DNA of 43,103 nt from Chloroflexota bacterium (GTDB lineage Bacteria > Chloroflexota > Dormibacteria > Dormibacterales > Dormibacteraceae): positions 1 through 43,103 of the forward strand of contig VBJR01000287.1 in the NCBI GenBank assembly GCA_005880175.1, written 5' to 3'. Each line of letters starts with the position of its first letter. Within the stretch, counting starts at the first letter, position 1. The notes below the pieces were generated by a model. The model had not been told where the DNA came from. It did no database searches and saw nothing but the letters and a program-made list of their open reading frames with translations. Below, one piece after another: positions 14,549 through 24,759 of this stretch. A program made the position numbers and the translations under genes.

Positions 14549-16597
14549 ATGCCCCGGAAGCACCGGACCATGTGCCCCATGAACTGCCATCCCACGTACT
14601 GCGGGATGGAGGTCGAGATCGAGGACGACCGCGTCGTCGCCGTCCACGGCGACCGCGAGAACCCCGACAGCCGCGGCTTCCTGTGCGTGCGCGGGCGAGC
14701 GACCGGCGAGATCGTGGACAACCCGGACCGGCTGCTCGCGCCGCGGATGCGCGACCGGCGCGGCGCCGGCGGCTGGCGGGACGCGTCCTGGGACCAGGCG
14801 CTCGACCGGATCGCGGACGCCATCCGGACGGCGGGGCCGGCGGCCACCGCCGTGTGGATCGGCCACGGGGTCGCCGTCAACAGCGTGCTCAAGCAGCTGT
14901 CGCAGCGGTTCGCCCACCTGGTGGGCACGCAGTGGTGGCAGCCCGCGATCGTCTGCTGGGGTCTCGGCGGCCTCGGGTTCAACCTGACGGGCGTGACCGA
15001 GGTCAACGCGATGGACGACCTGGCCGACCACGCCGACCTGGTCGTGCTCTGGGGCGCCAACCTGGCCAGCCAGCCCAACACGGCCCCCCGCCTGGTCGCG
15101 GCGCGCCGGCGCGGCGCCCGGGTGATCGCGATCGACGTGCGCGACACCGAGGCGTTCGCCCACGCCGACGAGACGTTCCGGGTGCGGCCCGGCACCGACG
15201 CGGCCCTGGCGCTGGCGCTGATGCACGTGATCATCGGCGAGGACCGCCACGACGCCGAGTTCGTCGCGCGCCACGCGACCGGCTTCGACGATCTGGCGGC
15301 GCACGTGCGCGGCTGCACGCCGGAGTGGGCCGAGGCCGAGACCGGCATCCCGGCCGAACGGATCCGCGGCCTGGCCAGGGCGTACGCCGGCACCCGGCGG
15401 GCGATGATCCTGGCCGGCGGCAGCTCGATGCACAAGAGCGGCAACGGCTGGCACGCCGCCCGGGCGATCTCGTGCCTGCCCGCGCTGACCGGCAGCCTCG
15501 GCTTCGCCGGGGCCGGGATGGGGCCGCGCCACGCCGCGCAGTCGCACGGCATGGGCATGGCCAGCGTGGTGCCGCCGCGGGCCGTGCCGCTGGGCGAGCG
15601 CGAGGTGGTCAGCGAGATGAGCACGATCGCGGCCGCCCTCGCCCGCCGCGACGTCCGGGTCCTCCTGCTGCTCGGCACGAACATGCTCTCCTCGTTCGCG
15701 AACAGCGCCGAGGTGGAGCGGTCGCTGGGCGGGCTCGACCTGGTGGTCAGCTTCGACCTGTTCATGCAGGAGACGGCGCGCCGGTGCGCCGACGTCGTCC
15801 TGCCGGGCACGTCCTGGCTGGAGGAGACCGGGTTCAAGACGACGAACAGCCACCTGTACCTGATGGACCGGGCGCTGACGCCGCGCGGCGAGGCCCGGCC
15901 CGGCTGGTGGCTGCTGGACCAGCTCGGCCGGCGGCTGGGCGTCGAGGACGTCTTCCCCTGGGCGTCGATCGACGACGCGATGGACGCGATCTTCGACCAC
16001 CGCGCCACCCGCCACGCCAGTGTCGCGGACCTGCGCGCCGGGGTGCCCCGCGTGGCGCTGGACGTCTCGCCGGTCGGCCACCCGGACCTCCGGTTCGCGA
16101 CCCCGTCGGGCCAGGTCGAGTTCGTGTCCGGCCGCGCCGTCGAGATGGGCCTGCCGGCGCTGCCGGTGTACGAGCCGCGCGGCGAGAGCCACGCCGGGTC
16201 CGAGAAGGCCGCGAGCTACCCCCTGGTGCTCACCCAGGGCCGGATGCTGACCCACTTCCACGCCTTCTACGACCACGGGCGGGCGCTGCCCTCGCTGGCC
16301 AGGGCGGACCCGGGCCCGCGCCTGTGGATCAGCCCGGCCGACGCCGCCGCCCGGGGCCTGGCCGACGGCGACCCGATCCGCGTCGCCAACGACCGCGGCG
16401 AGCTGTGCGCGTGCGCCCACGTCACGGACCGGGTGCCGGCCGGGGTGGTCTGGATGCGCGACGGCTGGGAGGGCCTGAACCGGCTGACGAGCGGCGCCCG
16501 CACGGTCCCGGACGCGGCGGCGGTCGCGTTCCCGTCCGGCTCGGCGGCCTACGAGGCCCGGGTGGAGGTCACCTCCGACTCGTCCACGATCTCGTAG
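14549..16597 (+). CDS. Bis-MGD molybdopterin oxidoreductase, stand-alone
   Basis: 682 residues, DMSO-reductase superfamily (formate dehydrogenase/nitrate reductase-like). The N-terminal [4Fe-4S] Cys are C9, C13, C18 and C46, a CX3CX4C spacing one residue longer than the common CX3CX3C. Molybdopterin-binding blocks follow (VLWGANLASQPNT, about 170; ADVVLPGTSWLEETGF, about 415), and a C-terminal dinucleotide-binding domain starts near 555 (PLVLTQGRMLTHFH). The metal-ligand residue could not be identified with confidence. No signal peptide, Fe-S or membrane subunit gene adjoins it. ATG 14549 is chosen for AGGA 8 nt upstream; ATG 14540 is possible. The 3' end overlaps the convergent XPB gene by 49 nt. 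Confidence 0.88.
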   Translation: MPRKHRTMCPMNCHPTYCGMEVEIEDDRVVAVHGDRENPDSRGFLCVRGRATGEIVDNPDRLLAPRMRDRRGAGGWRDASWDQALDRIADAIRTAGPAATAVWIGHGVAVNSVLKQLSQRFAHLVGTQWWQPAIVCWGLGGLGFNLTGVTEVNAMDDLADHADLVVLWGANLASQPNTAPRLVAARRRGARVIAIDVRDTEAFAHADETFRVRPGTDAALALALMHVIIGEDRHDAEFVARHATGFDDLAAHVRGCTPEWAEAETGIPAERIRGLARAYAGTRRAMILAGGSSMHKSGNGWHAARAISCLPALTGSLGFAGAGMGPRHAAQSHGMGMASVVPPRAVPLGEREVVSEMSTIAAALARRDVRVLLLLGTNMLSSFANSAEVERSLGGLDLVVSFDLFMQETARRCADVVLPGTSWLEETGFKTTNSHLYLMDRALTPRGEARPGWWLLDQLGRRLGVEDVFPWASIDDAMDAIFDHRATRHASVADLRAGVPRVALDVSPVGHPDLRFATPSGQVEFVSGRAVEMGLPALPVYEPRGESHAGSEKAASYPLVLTQGRMLTHFHAFYDHGRALPSLARADPGPRLWISPADAAARGLADGDPIRVANDRGELCACAHVTDRVPAGVVWMRDGWEGLNRLTSGARTVPDAAAVAFPSGSAAYEARVEVTSDSSTIS

Positions 16598-18243
16598 CGG
16601 TAGCCCTGCTCGGCCAGGAACAGCTGCCGGTGCATCGCGTACTCCTGGTCGTTCGTCTCCCGGCTGACCAGGGTGTAGAACCGCGCCTGGCCGCCGTCCG
16701 CCTTGGGCCGCAGGATGCGGCCCAGCCGCTGCGCCTCCTCCTGCCGCGAGCCGAACGTGCCCGACAGCTGGATCGCCACGTTCGCCTCCGGCAGGTCGAT
16801 CGAGAAGTTGGCCACCTTCGACACGACCAGGAGCCGCAGGTCGCCCGTCCGGAACCGCTCGTACAGCTGCTCGCGCTCGGCGGTCGGCGTGCGCCCCGTG
16901 ATCAGCGGCGCGCCCAGCCGCTCGGCCATCACGTCCAGCTGCTCCAGGTACTGGGCGATGACCAGCACGCGGTCGCCGCGGTGGCGCGCGCACAGCGCCT
17001 CCAGCACCGGCAGCTTGGCCGGGCTGCACGCCGCGATGCGGTAGCGGTCCTTCGACTCCGCCACCGCGTACGCCATCCGCAGGTCCGGCGCCATCGCCAC
17101 CCGGACCTCCGTGCACACCGCCGGCGCGATCCAGCCCTGCGACTCCAGGTCCCGCCACGGCGCGTCGTACCGCTTGGGCCCGATCAGGCTGAACACGTCG
17201 TCCTCGCGGTGGTCCTCCCTGACCAGCGTGGCCGTCAGCCCGAGCCGGCGCTTGGACTGGATCTCCGCGGTCATCCGGAACACCGGCGCCGGCAGCAGGT
17301 GGACCTCGTCGTACACGATCAGGCCCCAGTCCTGGCGGCTGAGCAGCGCCAGGTGCGGGAACTCCTCGGAGCCGCGCTTGCGGTACGTCAGCACGTTGTA
17401 CGTGGCGATCGTGACCGGCGCCACGGTCTTCTCCTCGCCCGAGTACTCCCCCACCTCGTCCGCCGTCAGCTCGGTCAGGCGGAGCAGCTCGTCACGCCAC
17501 TGCCGCGCCGCCACGATGCTCGTGACCAGGACCAGCGTGCGCGTGGCAGCCCGCGCCATCGACGCGATCCCGATCACCGTCTTCCCCGCGCCACAGGGCA
17601 GCACCAGCACGCCGCTGCCGCCGCCCAGGCCGCCGCCGGCCCAGAACGCGTCGGCCGCCTCCCCCTGGTACGCGCGCAGGGCGAACGGCCGGCCGCCGTC
17701 GATCGCCGTCCGCAGCGAGACCGCGAGCGGCGCGCCCTCGGCGTAGCCGGCCAGGTCCTCGGCCGGCCAGCCGAGCTTGATCAGCGCCTGCTTCAGCCGG
17801 CCCCGGGCCAGCGCCGGCACCGCGAACGCGTCCGCGGCCAGGCGCTCCCCGAGCAGGCCGGCGACCGGCCGCGCCCGCGCCACCTCCTCCAGGATCGCCG
17901 GTTCCGCCGCCACCAGGCGCAGCCCGGACCCGGCCCGCTCCAGCCGCAGCCGGCCGTAGCGGTTGGCCTGGTCCACCATGTCGGCCTCGATCGCGGGCGG
18001 GAGCGGGTACCGGGAGAACTCGCGCAGCGCGCCCACCATGTCCCCGGCGCTCATGCCCGCCGCGCGCGCGTTCCAGATCGAGAGCGGGGTGATCCGGTAC
18101 GTGTGGATGTGCTCGGGGCTCCGCTCCAGCTCCGCGAACCGGGCCAGCTGGGCCCGGCACGCCTCGGCGCGTGGGTGACCTGCCTCCAGCAGGACCGTCC
18201 GGTCCGACTGGACGATCAGCGGGTTGTCGCTGGCGGTGATCAC
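16549..18243 (-). CDS. XPB-type DNA repair helicase
   Basis: 564 residues, superfamily 2 helicase of the XPB/Ercc3 group. An N-terminal DNA-damage-recognition-like region (about 1-175) precedes the helicase core. Walker A is LPCGAGKTVIG, motif II is the DEVH box (IVYDEVHLL), motif III LTATL, and motif VI QRLGRILRP. The GTG start overlaps the stop of the helicase-associated gene by 4 nt. In Mycobacterium an XPB gene sits beside a similar large helicase-associated partner, so this is a conserved actinobacterial pair, probably in DNA repair or transcription-coupled processes. The 3' end runs 49 nt into the convergent oxidoreductase gene. Confidence 0.93.
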   Translation of the reverse strand: MITASDNPLIVQSDRTVLLEAGHPRAEACRAQLARFAELERSPEHIHTYRITPLSIWNARAAGMSAGDMVGALREFSRYPLPPAIEADMVDQANRYGRLRLERAGSGLRLVAAEPAILEEVARARPVAGLLGERLAADAFAVPALARGRLKQALIKLGWPAEDLAGYAEGAPLAVSLRTAIDGGRPFALRAYQGEAADAFWAGGGLGGGSGVLVLPCGAGKTVIGIASMARAATRTLVLVTSIVAARQWRDELLRLTELTADEVGEYSGEEKTVAPVTIATYNVLTYRKRGSEEFPHLALLSRQDWGLIVYDEVHLLPAPVFRMTAEIQSKRRLGLTATLVREDHREDDVFSLIGPKRYDAPWRDLESQGWIAPAVCTEVRVAMAPDLRMAYAVAESKDRYRIAACSPAKLPVLEALCARHRGDRVLVIAQYLEQLDVMAERLGAPLITGRTPTAEREQLYERFRTGDLRLLVVSKVANFSIDLPEANVAIQLSGTFGSRQEEAQRLGRILRPKADGGQARFYTLVSRETNDQEYAMHRQLFLAEQGYRYEIVDESEVTSTRAS

Positions 18244-20624
18244 GAGCCGTCCACGCCCAGGCCGACCTCCCCGTGCTGGACCACCTCGCCGGTCGCCCGG
18301 GCCCAGCGCACGCCCGCGAACGCGAACGAGCGGTCGTCCTGGCGCAGCCGGCAGAAGCCGACCACCCCGCGGTCGCCGGCCAGGCGCGGCTCGACGGCCC
18401 GCCGTGTGACCGACCCCGACTGGCCATTCTGGTACTCGATCTCGACGACCAGGCCCCGGTCCACCGCCACCCGCAGCAGCCGCTCGACGTCGGCCGGCCT
18501 GGTCACGGTGACGCCGGTGCGGAGCGCGCCGTCGTCGATCGCCCGCGCAGGCGGGCGCGTGGACGGGCGCCGGCCGGCGAGCAGGCGGTCGGCGAGCCCG
18601 CGCAGGTCCGGCCCGGCGGGCTCGGCGGCGGGCGCCGGCGCGGGACGCCGGGCGGCCGCGCGCCGGGCCGGCGGCGGGGCCTCCGCCTCGGCCGCCGGCA
18701 TGTAGCCGGCGCGGCGCAGCGCGTCCAGCGTCTGGCGCTCGTCCGCGCCCTCGACCACCGCGACCGTCGGCGCCAGCACCCGCACCTGGAGGCCGCGCAG
18801 CCGGCGGTCGGCGGCCACCTCGGCCACCAGCGCCGGGTCCTCCGCCTGCAGGTAGACGGCCGCCCGGCCGACCCGGAGCCGGCCGTGGCGGCGCCCGACG
18901 TCCTCGATCAGCGCGGCGACGTTCTGGGGCAGGCCGGTCGGGCAACGGGCGCGGAGGAAGTCGGCCATCTCCCCCGCGCTCATGCCGCCGTCCAGCGCCC
19001 GCCGCAGCGAGGATGCGCTGACCCGGTAGATGCGGGCCGGGGCCGCCGCCTCCAGGTCGGCAAGGGCCGCCAGCGTCCGCGCCAGCTCGGGCTCGGGCGG
19101 GCCGGCGACCACGATCCGCAGGTCGGCGGTGACCGTGCAGGCGGCCTCCAGCGGCGGGAAGAGGGGCGCCAGCCGGTCGGGGCGGGCGCCGCGCAGCGCG
19201 GCCCGGCCCAGGTCGCCGACGCCGGCGACCGGCCCCGAGGCGCCGCCCCCGACGCCCAGGCGGTGGAGCGTGGCCACCGCCGACTCGATCGCCGGCATCG
19301 CGACGTCGGCGCGGGGGAAGACGACCGGGTGCCGCCAGGTCAGGCGCCGGGCCAGGCTGGCCGGGGTGGCGCCCTGGCCGGCGGGCAGCGCCGCCAGCTC
19401 GTCGATCACGCACGCCATCTCCGCCTCGGTCTCGCGCAGCCCCCGCCGCCATGGCTCCACCAGCGCCGCCCAGCGCGCGACGACGCCGCCGGCGCGCCAG
19501 CCGGCGGCGGCCTCCTCCTGCAGGACCAGGCGGCCCGGCGGCGGCTTGGCCGCCCGGCGGGAGGTCCGGGCCCGCGGCGGCCGCGGCTGCTGGACCGCCA
19601 GCAGCCCGGCCGCGATCGCCAGGCTGGCCAGGAAGCGCACGGCGCCCTCCGGCACGCCGAGCGCGGTGGCCACACGATGGCAGTCGCGCACGCCCAGGTC
19701 GCCGCTCTGGAGCAGGGTCACCGGCTCGCGCCAGCGGTCGAGCAGCCCGTCCACCTCCATCACCAGGTCGGCCGGGTGACGGTCCGACGCCGGCGGCGCC
19801 AGCTCCAGGGCCGGCGGATCGGGCTCCCACGTCGCGAACAGCCGGCCCCGCAGCGCCAGCTCGACCTCGGCCGGCACGTGCATCATGTGGCTCCAGTTGA
19901 CGCAGACGACCAGGCCGCGCGCCCGGAGCCAGCCGATCCCGTCGTCCGCCGGAAGCAGCGGCCCGTGCCAGATGCTGCGCTCCGAGGACACGCCCGGCAC
20001 CTCGTAGATCAGCTCGTACCAGTGCCGCCGGCCGCCGGCGTCGCGGAGCGTCCGCAGCACCCGGCGAGCGGTCTCCGGCGCACCTGCGACGAGCTCGCGG
20101 ACGACCTCTCCGTCGCGGAGGTGCTCCACGACCAGCGCGACCAGGCCCTCCTTGCGGGCCCCCATGCGCGTCACGCCGAGGACGTTCGCGATCGTGCGCA
20201 GGCTCCCGAGCGGCTGCTCCTCGAGCAGTGGGCCCAGCCGGACGCCGGCGCCGCTCTGGTCGTCGATCACCGTGAGCACGGCGTGCGGCACCCAGAGGCC
20301 TCCGGCTCCGTCGGGGAAGGCCAGGCCCCAGCGGCTCAGCTCGGCCGCGGCGTCGGGCAGCAGGCCCGGGTCCAGCCCCTGCTCGACCGCGAACGCGGGA
20401 TCGAGGCAGCCTCCCGCGACGCTGGCCAGCTCCAGGACCTGGCTGTGGAACCGGTCCAGGGACGCGACGGCCTGGACGATGCCGTGCGGCAGCGCCAGCA
20501 GGCCGGCCAGGTCGTCGTAGTCGGCAGTACCGCGGCCGGCGAGAGCGGCTGTCTCGGGACGGTGGACGAGGAGCTGCTCCAGGTCCGGCCGGACGAGGGT
20601 GCGCAGTCGTTCGGCGTACTCCAC
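18240..20624 (-). CDS. Helicase-associated (XPB/Ssl2 N-terminal-like) protein
   Basis: 794 residues. It has no Walker motifs. About residues 490-620 resemble the XPB/Ssl2 N-terminal-like domain (IYRVSASSLRRALDGGMSAG parallels IHTYRITPLSIWNARAAGMSAG of the adjacent helicase). A C-terminal WYL-like stretch is suggested by VDRGLVVEIEYQNGQSG and the final RARATGEV. The N-terminal half is Ala/Leu-rich and helical. The GTG start has no clear Shine-Dalgarno; a possible -10 TAGACT lies about 20 nt upstream on the minus strand. It overlaps the helicase start by 4 nt and is presumably its loading or regulatory partner. Confidence 0.82.
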   Translation of the reverse strand: MEYAERLRTLVRPDLEQLLVHRPETAALAGRGTADYDDLAGLLALPHGIVQAVASLDRFHSQVLELASVAGGCLDPAFAVEQGLDPGLLPDAAAELSRWGLAFPDGAGGLWVPHAVLTVIDDQSGAGVRLGPLLEEQPLGSLRTIANVLGVTRMGARKEGLVALVVEHLRDGEVVRELVAGAPETARRVLRTLRDAGGRRHWYELIYEVPGVSSERSIWHGPLLPADDGIGWLRARGLVVCVNWSHMMHVPAEVELALRGRLFATWEPDPPALELAPPASDRHPADLVMEVDGLLDRWREPVTLLQSGDLGVRDCHRVATALGVPEGAVRFLASLAIAAGLLAVQQPRPPRARTSRRAAKPPPGRLVLQEEAAAGWRAGGVVARWAALVEPWRRGLRETEAEMACVIDELAALPAGQGATPASLARRLTWRHPVVFPRADVAMPAIESAVATLHRLGVGGGASGPVAGVGDLGRAALRGARPDRLAPLFPPLEAACTVTADLRIVVAGPPEPELARTLAALADLEAAAPARIYRVSASSLRRALDGGMSAGEMADFLRARCPTGLPQNVAALIEDVGRRHGRLRVGRAAVYLQAEDPALVAEVAADRRLRGLQVRVLAPTVAVVEGADERQTLDALRRAGYMPAAEAEAPPPARRAAARRPAPAPAAEPAGPDLRGLADRLLAGRRPSTRPPARAIDDGALRTGVTVTRPADVERLLRVAVDRGLVVEIEYQNGQSGSVTRRAVEPRLAGDRGVVGFCRLRQDDRSFAFAGVRWARATGEVVQHGEVGLGVDGS

Positions 20625-20916
20625 TGGACTCGCGAAACGTGGAGTCTACTGAACGACCCCGATGTTCCGGGCGACTGGACGATTGATTGCGATACGACGC
20701 GCTGGCGAGCACGGGCCAGGCTGGAACGGGTTGGCGTGCGCGGTGCAGCCGCGTCGCCTTCTTCTCGGAGGCAACCCCGCGTGGTCTTCCGAGGTCGTTG
20801 GCGACCATCTCGCCGAGCCCTTCGTGCGTCTCCGTGCGCTTCGTGCCTTCGTGCTTCAGCTCACTCAGGACAGATCACCGGCGCCATGTCGGTCTCCGGA
20901 TCCCGACCTTCGGGCG
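20625..20916. other. Intergenic stretch without recognised gene
   Basis: About 290 nt between two minus-strand genes. I see no supported reading frame or RNA. It holds a short run of CGTGC-type near-repeats at about 20820-20860, and the presumed promoter of the helicase pair near 20643-20700. Confidence 0.4.
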
Positions 20917-23900
20917 CTACGTGGCCGTCTCCACCCGGCCGGGCCGCGGGGCGAGGCGCGGCGGCGCCAGGCGAGGCCGGTCGGTCGGGTTGGGCCGGTG
21001 CGGCGGCCGCTGCCGGATCAGCTCCAGCGCCACCGCGATCGCGCGCTCCAACTGCGGGTCGGTGCCCTCCCGGTAGTTGTGCGGCGCGTTGTCCACCTCG
21101 ATGTCCGGGTCCGTGCCGTAGTTCTCGACCCGCCAGCCGACGTCGTCGAAGAAGAACGAGAACTCCGGCTGCGTCGTCACCGTGCCGTCCGCCAGCCGGT
21201 GCCGCCACTGGATGCCGATGACGCCGCCCCACGTCCGTTTCCCGACCAGCGGTCCCAGGCCGAGCAGCTTGAACGTGTGGCTGAAGATGTCCCCGTCCGA
21301 ACCCGCCGCCTCGTTCGTCAGCGCCACCAGCGGCCCGGCAGGCGACTCCTGCGGGTACGGCCGCGGCCCGCGCCAGCGCCCGAAGCTGTAGCCGACCCGG
21401 CGCCGGGCCAGCTTCTCCAGCAGCAGGCCGGACACGTTGCCGCCGCGGTTGGAGCGGACGTCGACGATCATCGCGTCGTAGTCGTACTCGACCAGGAAGC
21501 CGCGGTGGAACTCGGCGAACCCGTCCGGGCCCATGTCGGGCACGTGCACGTAGCCGACCCGGCCGTCCGTGGTCCGGTGCACCTGCTCGCGCTTGCCCTC
21601 GACCCAGTCGCGGTACCGCGCCGGCGTCTCGCTGCCCAACGCCTTCACGGTGACGGTCCGCGTCTCCTCCTCGCCGGCCCGGCGGACCACCAGCGCGACC
21701 TCGTTGCCGGCCTGGTTGACCAGCCGCTCGCCGGGCGTGACGCGGGCGCCCAGCGACTGCCCGTTGACCGCGAGCACCAGGTCGCCCGGCTGCACGCCGG
21801 CGCCGGGCCGCAGCAGCGGCGAGGTCGCCTCCACGTCCCAGGGGTCGCCCCGGACGAGGCGGCGGACCCGGTAGCCGTCCGCCTCGGCGTCGTACTCCCA
21901 GTCCACGCCGAGGTAGCCCTGCTCGTAGTAGGGGCTGGACCGGTACTCGCCGCCGAACTCGTACGCGTGGGACGTGCCCAGCTCGCCCTGCAGCTCCCAG
22001 AGCAGGTCCGAGAACTCGGCCCGGGTCGTGATCCGGTCCACCAGCGGCAGGTAGCGGCGGTGCACCTCGTCCCAGTCCACGCCGGACAGGTCCTCGACCC
22101 AGAAGTGCTCGCGCTGCAGGCGCCACGCCTCCAGGAACATCTGCCGCCACTCGGCGTCCGGCGCGACCGACACCTTGACGCGATCGAGGTCGACCCAGCC
22201 GCTCTCCCGGCCCGGCGCATCGCCGTTGGCGGCGGCGCCGCGGGACTCGGGCGCCTTCTCGCCCGCCTTGAGCACGCGCAGGGAGCCGCCCGAGCGATAC
22301 AGCAGCGTCTTCGCGTCGCGGCCGACCCAGAAGTCGGACAGCCGGTCGGCCAGCCGGTCCTGCTTCTGCGTCTCCAGGTCGTACGACTCCAGCGTGCCGC
22401 TGGGTCCGGGCCGCTCGCCGCGCGCCCGCCGGCCCTCGACCGGGTACGCGGAGAACAGGACCTTGCCCTTGATGCCCTGCACCGAACCGTAGCGGCCCGG
22501 CGGCACCGGGAACGCCATGGCGCGGTCCGCGATCCCGTCCAGGTCGATCTCGACGGCCGCGGCCGTGTCCGGCTCCTCCTCGGACTCGGCCTTCTTCATC
22601 GCGGCCGCCTCCTTGCTCTCCGGCGGCTTGGGTCGGGGCACGAACGGGTCGGGCACGTCGCGGCGGAGGGCCACGGCGTACGGCCGGGCGGCGCGCGGGA
22701 AGTTCAGATCGAAGTGCACGCTGTCGTACACGGGGTCGAAGTCGCGGATGCCGATGAAGTACAGGTACCTGCCGTCGGGGTCGAACGCGGGGGCGTAGTC
22801 GAAGTGCACCTGGCTGCTGGCGGCCGTTGTGGCGCCGGACTCGACCCGGCAGAGCTTGATGATCCCGGTGCGGTTGGTGTCGCGGAACCCGTAGGCGACC
22901 CAGCGGCCGTCGGGGGACCACGCGATCCCGCCGATCTCGCCGTAGTCGCTGCGGTCGAGCCGCCGCATCGACGGCTCGTCGCCGGTGAGGTCCACCAGCA
23001 GCAGCTCGTTGCGGTGGTTGGACAGCGCCACGACGTCGGCCGCCGGCGCCACCTCCAGCTCCAGCACGCGGCCGACGTCCAGGTCGAGCGGCCGCGGCGG
23101 CGCCGACGCGTCCGCCTGGAGCACGGTCAGCAGCTCGCGGGGGCTGTCGTCGCTGGCCGCCGCGACCAGCCGCTCGCGGTCGTTGAGCCAGGTGAGGAGC
23201 CGGTAGCGGACCCCGTCCGGGGCGCCGTGCTGGGCGACCGCCCCCTCCCAGTTGGCGAAGCTGAACGCCTTGCCCCGGGTGGTGACCGCCAGTCCCGCGC
23301 CGTCCGGGCTCAGGGTGACCGTGTCCAGGTAGCGGGAGGCGGAGACGAAGCGCCGGTTGCGCTGGGTCCGCGAGCTGGGGAGCTCGACCGCGATCCGCCG
23401 CGGCTCGTCCTGGTCGGGGTCGAGCAGGTACAGGTCGCCGCCGGCGTGGTAGACGAGGCGCCGGCCGTCGCCGCTCATGTTGCGGGCGTAGAAGTCCTCG
23501 TGGTCGCTGTGCCGGCGCAGGTCCTCGCCGGCCGGGGTGCACGAGTACACGTTGCCGACGCCTTCGTGGTCCGACAGGAAGTAGACGCGCTCGCCGATCC
23601 AGCACGGGCTGCTGAGGTTGCCGTCGAGGCCGATCAGCGGGCGGAACTTGCCGGCGCCGTCAGGGTCCACCCACAGCGTGCCGGCGCGGCCGCCGCGGTA
23701 GCGCTTCCAGTGCGCGGGCTCGCGCAGGCTGAGGCGGCTGAGCACCCCGGCGCCATCGGGCCCGTACGCGAGACCGATGGCCGGGCCCAGGTTCAGGGGC
23801 TCCGACAGGCCGCCCTCGGGGCTGACCAGCCGCAGGTTGGGCTCGCCGGCGAACGCCGCGTCAGCGCTCGACGCGTAGAGGATGCGCGAGCCGTCCGGGC

Positions 23901-23970
23901 TCCAGCCGACGACGCGGCAGAACGAGCCCTCGAACGTGAGCCGGCGGGCGGTCCCGCCGAGCGCGTCCAT
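20917..23970 (-). CDS. Tricorn protease homolog (S41), 5' end disrupted
   Basis: About 1,017 residues from ATG 23970. Beta-propeller repeats (WSPDGRW, SPDGAG-type blades) fill the first 600 residues. A tricorn C1 domain with HAYEFGG (catalytic His) follows, then a PDZ domain ([14 protein letters not shown]) and the S41 protease core with NEAAGSDGD (catalytic Ser). Tricorns degrade oligopeptides released by the proteasome. The family N-terminus lies just upstream in another reading frame (see the next entry): about 25 residues appear to be missing and the frame is shifted. The catalytic half looks intact. Either a real deletion or a sequence/assembly error; the encoded protein may lack its first blade. 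Confidence 0.8.
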   Translation of the reverse strand: MDALGGTARRLTFEGSFCRVVGWSPDGSRILYASSADAAFAGEPNLRLVSPEGGLSEPLNLGPAIGLAYGPDGAGVLSRLSLREPAHWKRYRGGRAGTLWVDPDGAGKFRPLIGLDGNLSSPCWIGERVYFLSDHEGVGNVYSCTPAGEDLRRHSDHEDFYARNMSGDGRRLVYHAGGDLYLLDPDQDEPRRIAVELPSSRTQRNRRFVSASRYLDTVTLSPDGAGLAVTTRGKAFSFANWEGAVAQHGAPDGVRYRLLTWLNDRERLVAAASDDSPRELLTVLQADASAPPRPLDLDVGRVLELEVAPAADVVALSNHRNELLLVDLTGDEPSMRRLDRSDYGEIGGIAWSPDGRWVAYGFRDTNRTGIIKLCRVESGATTAASSQVHFDYAPAFDPDGRYLYFIGIRDFDPVYDSVHFDLNFPRAARPYAVALRRDVPDPFVPRPKPPESKEAAAMKKAESEEEPDTAAAVEIDLDGIADRAMAFPVPPGRYGSVQGIKGKVLFSAYPVEGRRARGERPGPSGTLESYDLETQKQDRLADRLSDFWVGRDAKTLLYRSGGSLRVLKAGEKAPESRGAAANGDAPGRESGWVDLDRVKVSVAPDAEWRQMFLEAWRLQREHFWVEDLSGVDWDEVHRRYLPLVDRITTRAEFSDLLWELQGELGTSHAYEFGGEYRSSPYYEQGYLGVDWEYDAEADGYRVRRLVRGDPWDVEATSPLLRPGAGVQPGDLVLAVNGQSLGARVTPGERLVNQAGNEVALVVRRAGEEETRTVTVKALGSETPARYRDWVEGKREQVHRTTDGRVGYVHVPDMGPDGFAEFHRGFLVEYDYDAMIVDVRSNRGGNVSGLLLEKLARRRVGYSFGRWRGPRPYPQESPAGPLVALTNEAAGSDGDIFSHTFKLLGLGPLVGKRTWGGVIGIQWRHRLADGTVTTQPEFSFFFDDVGWRVENYGTDPDIEVDNAPHNYREGTDPQLERAIAVALELIRQRPPHRPNPTDRPRLAPPRLAPRPGRVETAT

Positions 23971-23984
23971 GACGTAGACCTCAC

Positions 23985-24113
23985 CCCTGCCGTCAGCCGG
24001 TACGCGCGCCCGCCGTCGGCGCTGGCCAGCCAGAGGTCGTCCTCGCTGACGAACACGACGTCCGACCCGTGGACGGTCGGGAACCGCAGGTAGCCACCCC
24101 CAGTCGAACCCAT
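23985..24113 (-). pseudogene. Out-of-frame 5' remnant of tricorn protease
   Basis: ATG 24113 begins [20 protein letters not shown], then [19 protein letters not shown], the canonical tricorn start. After RLTAG the frame diverges from the family, while the family resumes at [11 protein letters not shown] in another frame. The segment expected between them (about 25 residues with an SPDG blade motif) is absent. The junction, about 23984-23996, reads CTGACGGCAGGGGTGAGG on the minus strand, compatible with slippage between two GACGGC-containing repeats. Confidence 0.7.
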
Positions 24114-24165
24114 CTGGCAAGGGTACGGCACCGGTGGCCGCCTCCCGACCCGTGATGGCCGCGGC

Positions 24166-24759
24166 TCAGCGCAGGTGGCTGGTCACCAGGAACCCCGACG
24201 TCTGGAAGGCGATCGCCAGGAAGGCGACGGCCAGAGCGGCGCACGCCAGGGCCGAGACCCCGGGCCGAAGCTGGCGCCGGAACAGGATGGCGCCGGCGAT
24301 CAGGCCCCCGACCAGGCCGCCCAGGTGGCCGCCGATCGAGATGCCGGGCACGACCACCGTGAAGATCAGGTTGATCACGACCCAGCCGATGATGCCGCTC
24401 CGCCACGGGTTGATCCCCATCGCCCGCTGGCCCATGATCGTCGCGCCCATCAGGCCGAAGATCGCGCCGGAGGCGCCGACCGTGAGCGCGGTCGGGCTGA
24501 GGACGAGCGCGCCCAGCGACGCGGCCGTGAGGCCCGCGGCGTACAGGGCGAGATAGCGGAGCCGGCCGAGGGCCGCCTCCAGGCTGGGCCCGAGGATGTA
24601 GAGCACGAACATGTTCAGGCCCAGGTGGATGATCCCGCTGTGCAGGAACCCGGACGTGATGAGGCGCCACCACTCCCCGGCCGCCACGGAGGGACCGTAC
24701 AGGCCGAACGCCGGGGCCAGGGGGCTGCCGCTCAGGAGCGCGCCGGGGCCGGCGAGCAC
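24166..24759 (-). CDS. Rhomboid family intramembrane serine protease (5'-disrupted)
   Basis: 197 residues from the first usable start (GTG 24759). Five hydrophobic helices remain, with the catalytic Ser in [14 protein letters not shown] and the His in [11 protein letters not shown]. The rhomboid loop motif [21 protein letters not shown] is intact, so the protease core is complete except the first helix, which is encoded just upstream (FVTYSIIGVNVVVWLLG) without a start codon. An in-frame TAG cuts it from the zinc-finger N-terminus. It lies 52 nt upstream of the tricorn gene in the same direction. Activity is uncertain because helix 1 is lost if GTG 24759 is used. Confidence 0.75.
   Translation of the reverse strand: MLAGPGALLSGSPLAPAFGLYGPSVAAGEWWRLITSGFLHSGIIHLGLNMFVLYILGPSLEAALGRLRYLALYAAGLTAASLGALVLSPTALTVGASGAIFGLMGATIMGQRAMGINPWRSGIIGWVVINLIFTVVVPGISIGGHLGGLVGGLIAGAILFRRQLRPGVSALACAALAVAFLAIAFQTSGFLVTSHLR

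Noticed and set aside
14542..18705. Very long plus-strand open frame (1,387 codons) overlapping the oxidoreductase and the XPB helicase
   Set aside because: Composition is Arg/Pro/Gly-rich with no family pattern; it is a GC-driven shadow of well-supported genes in other frames.
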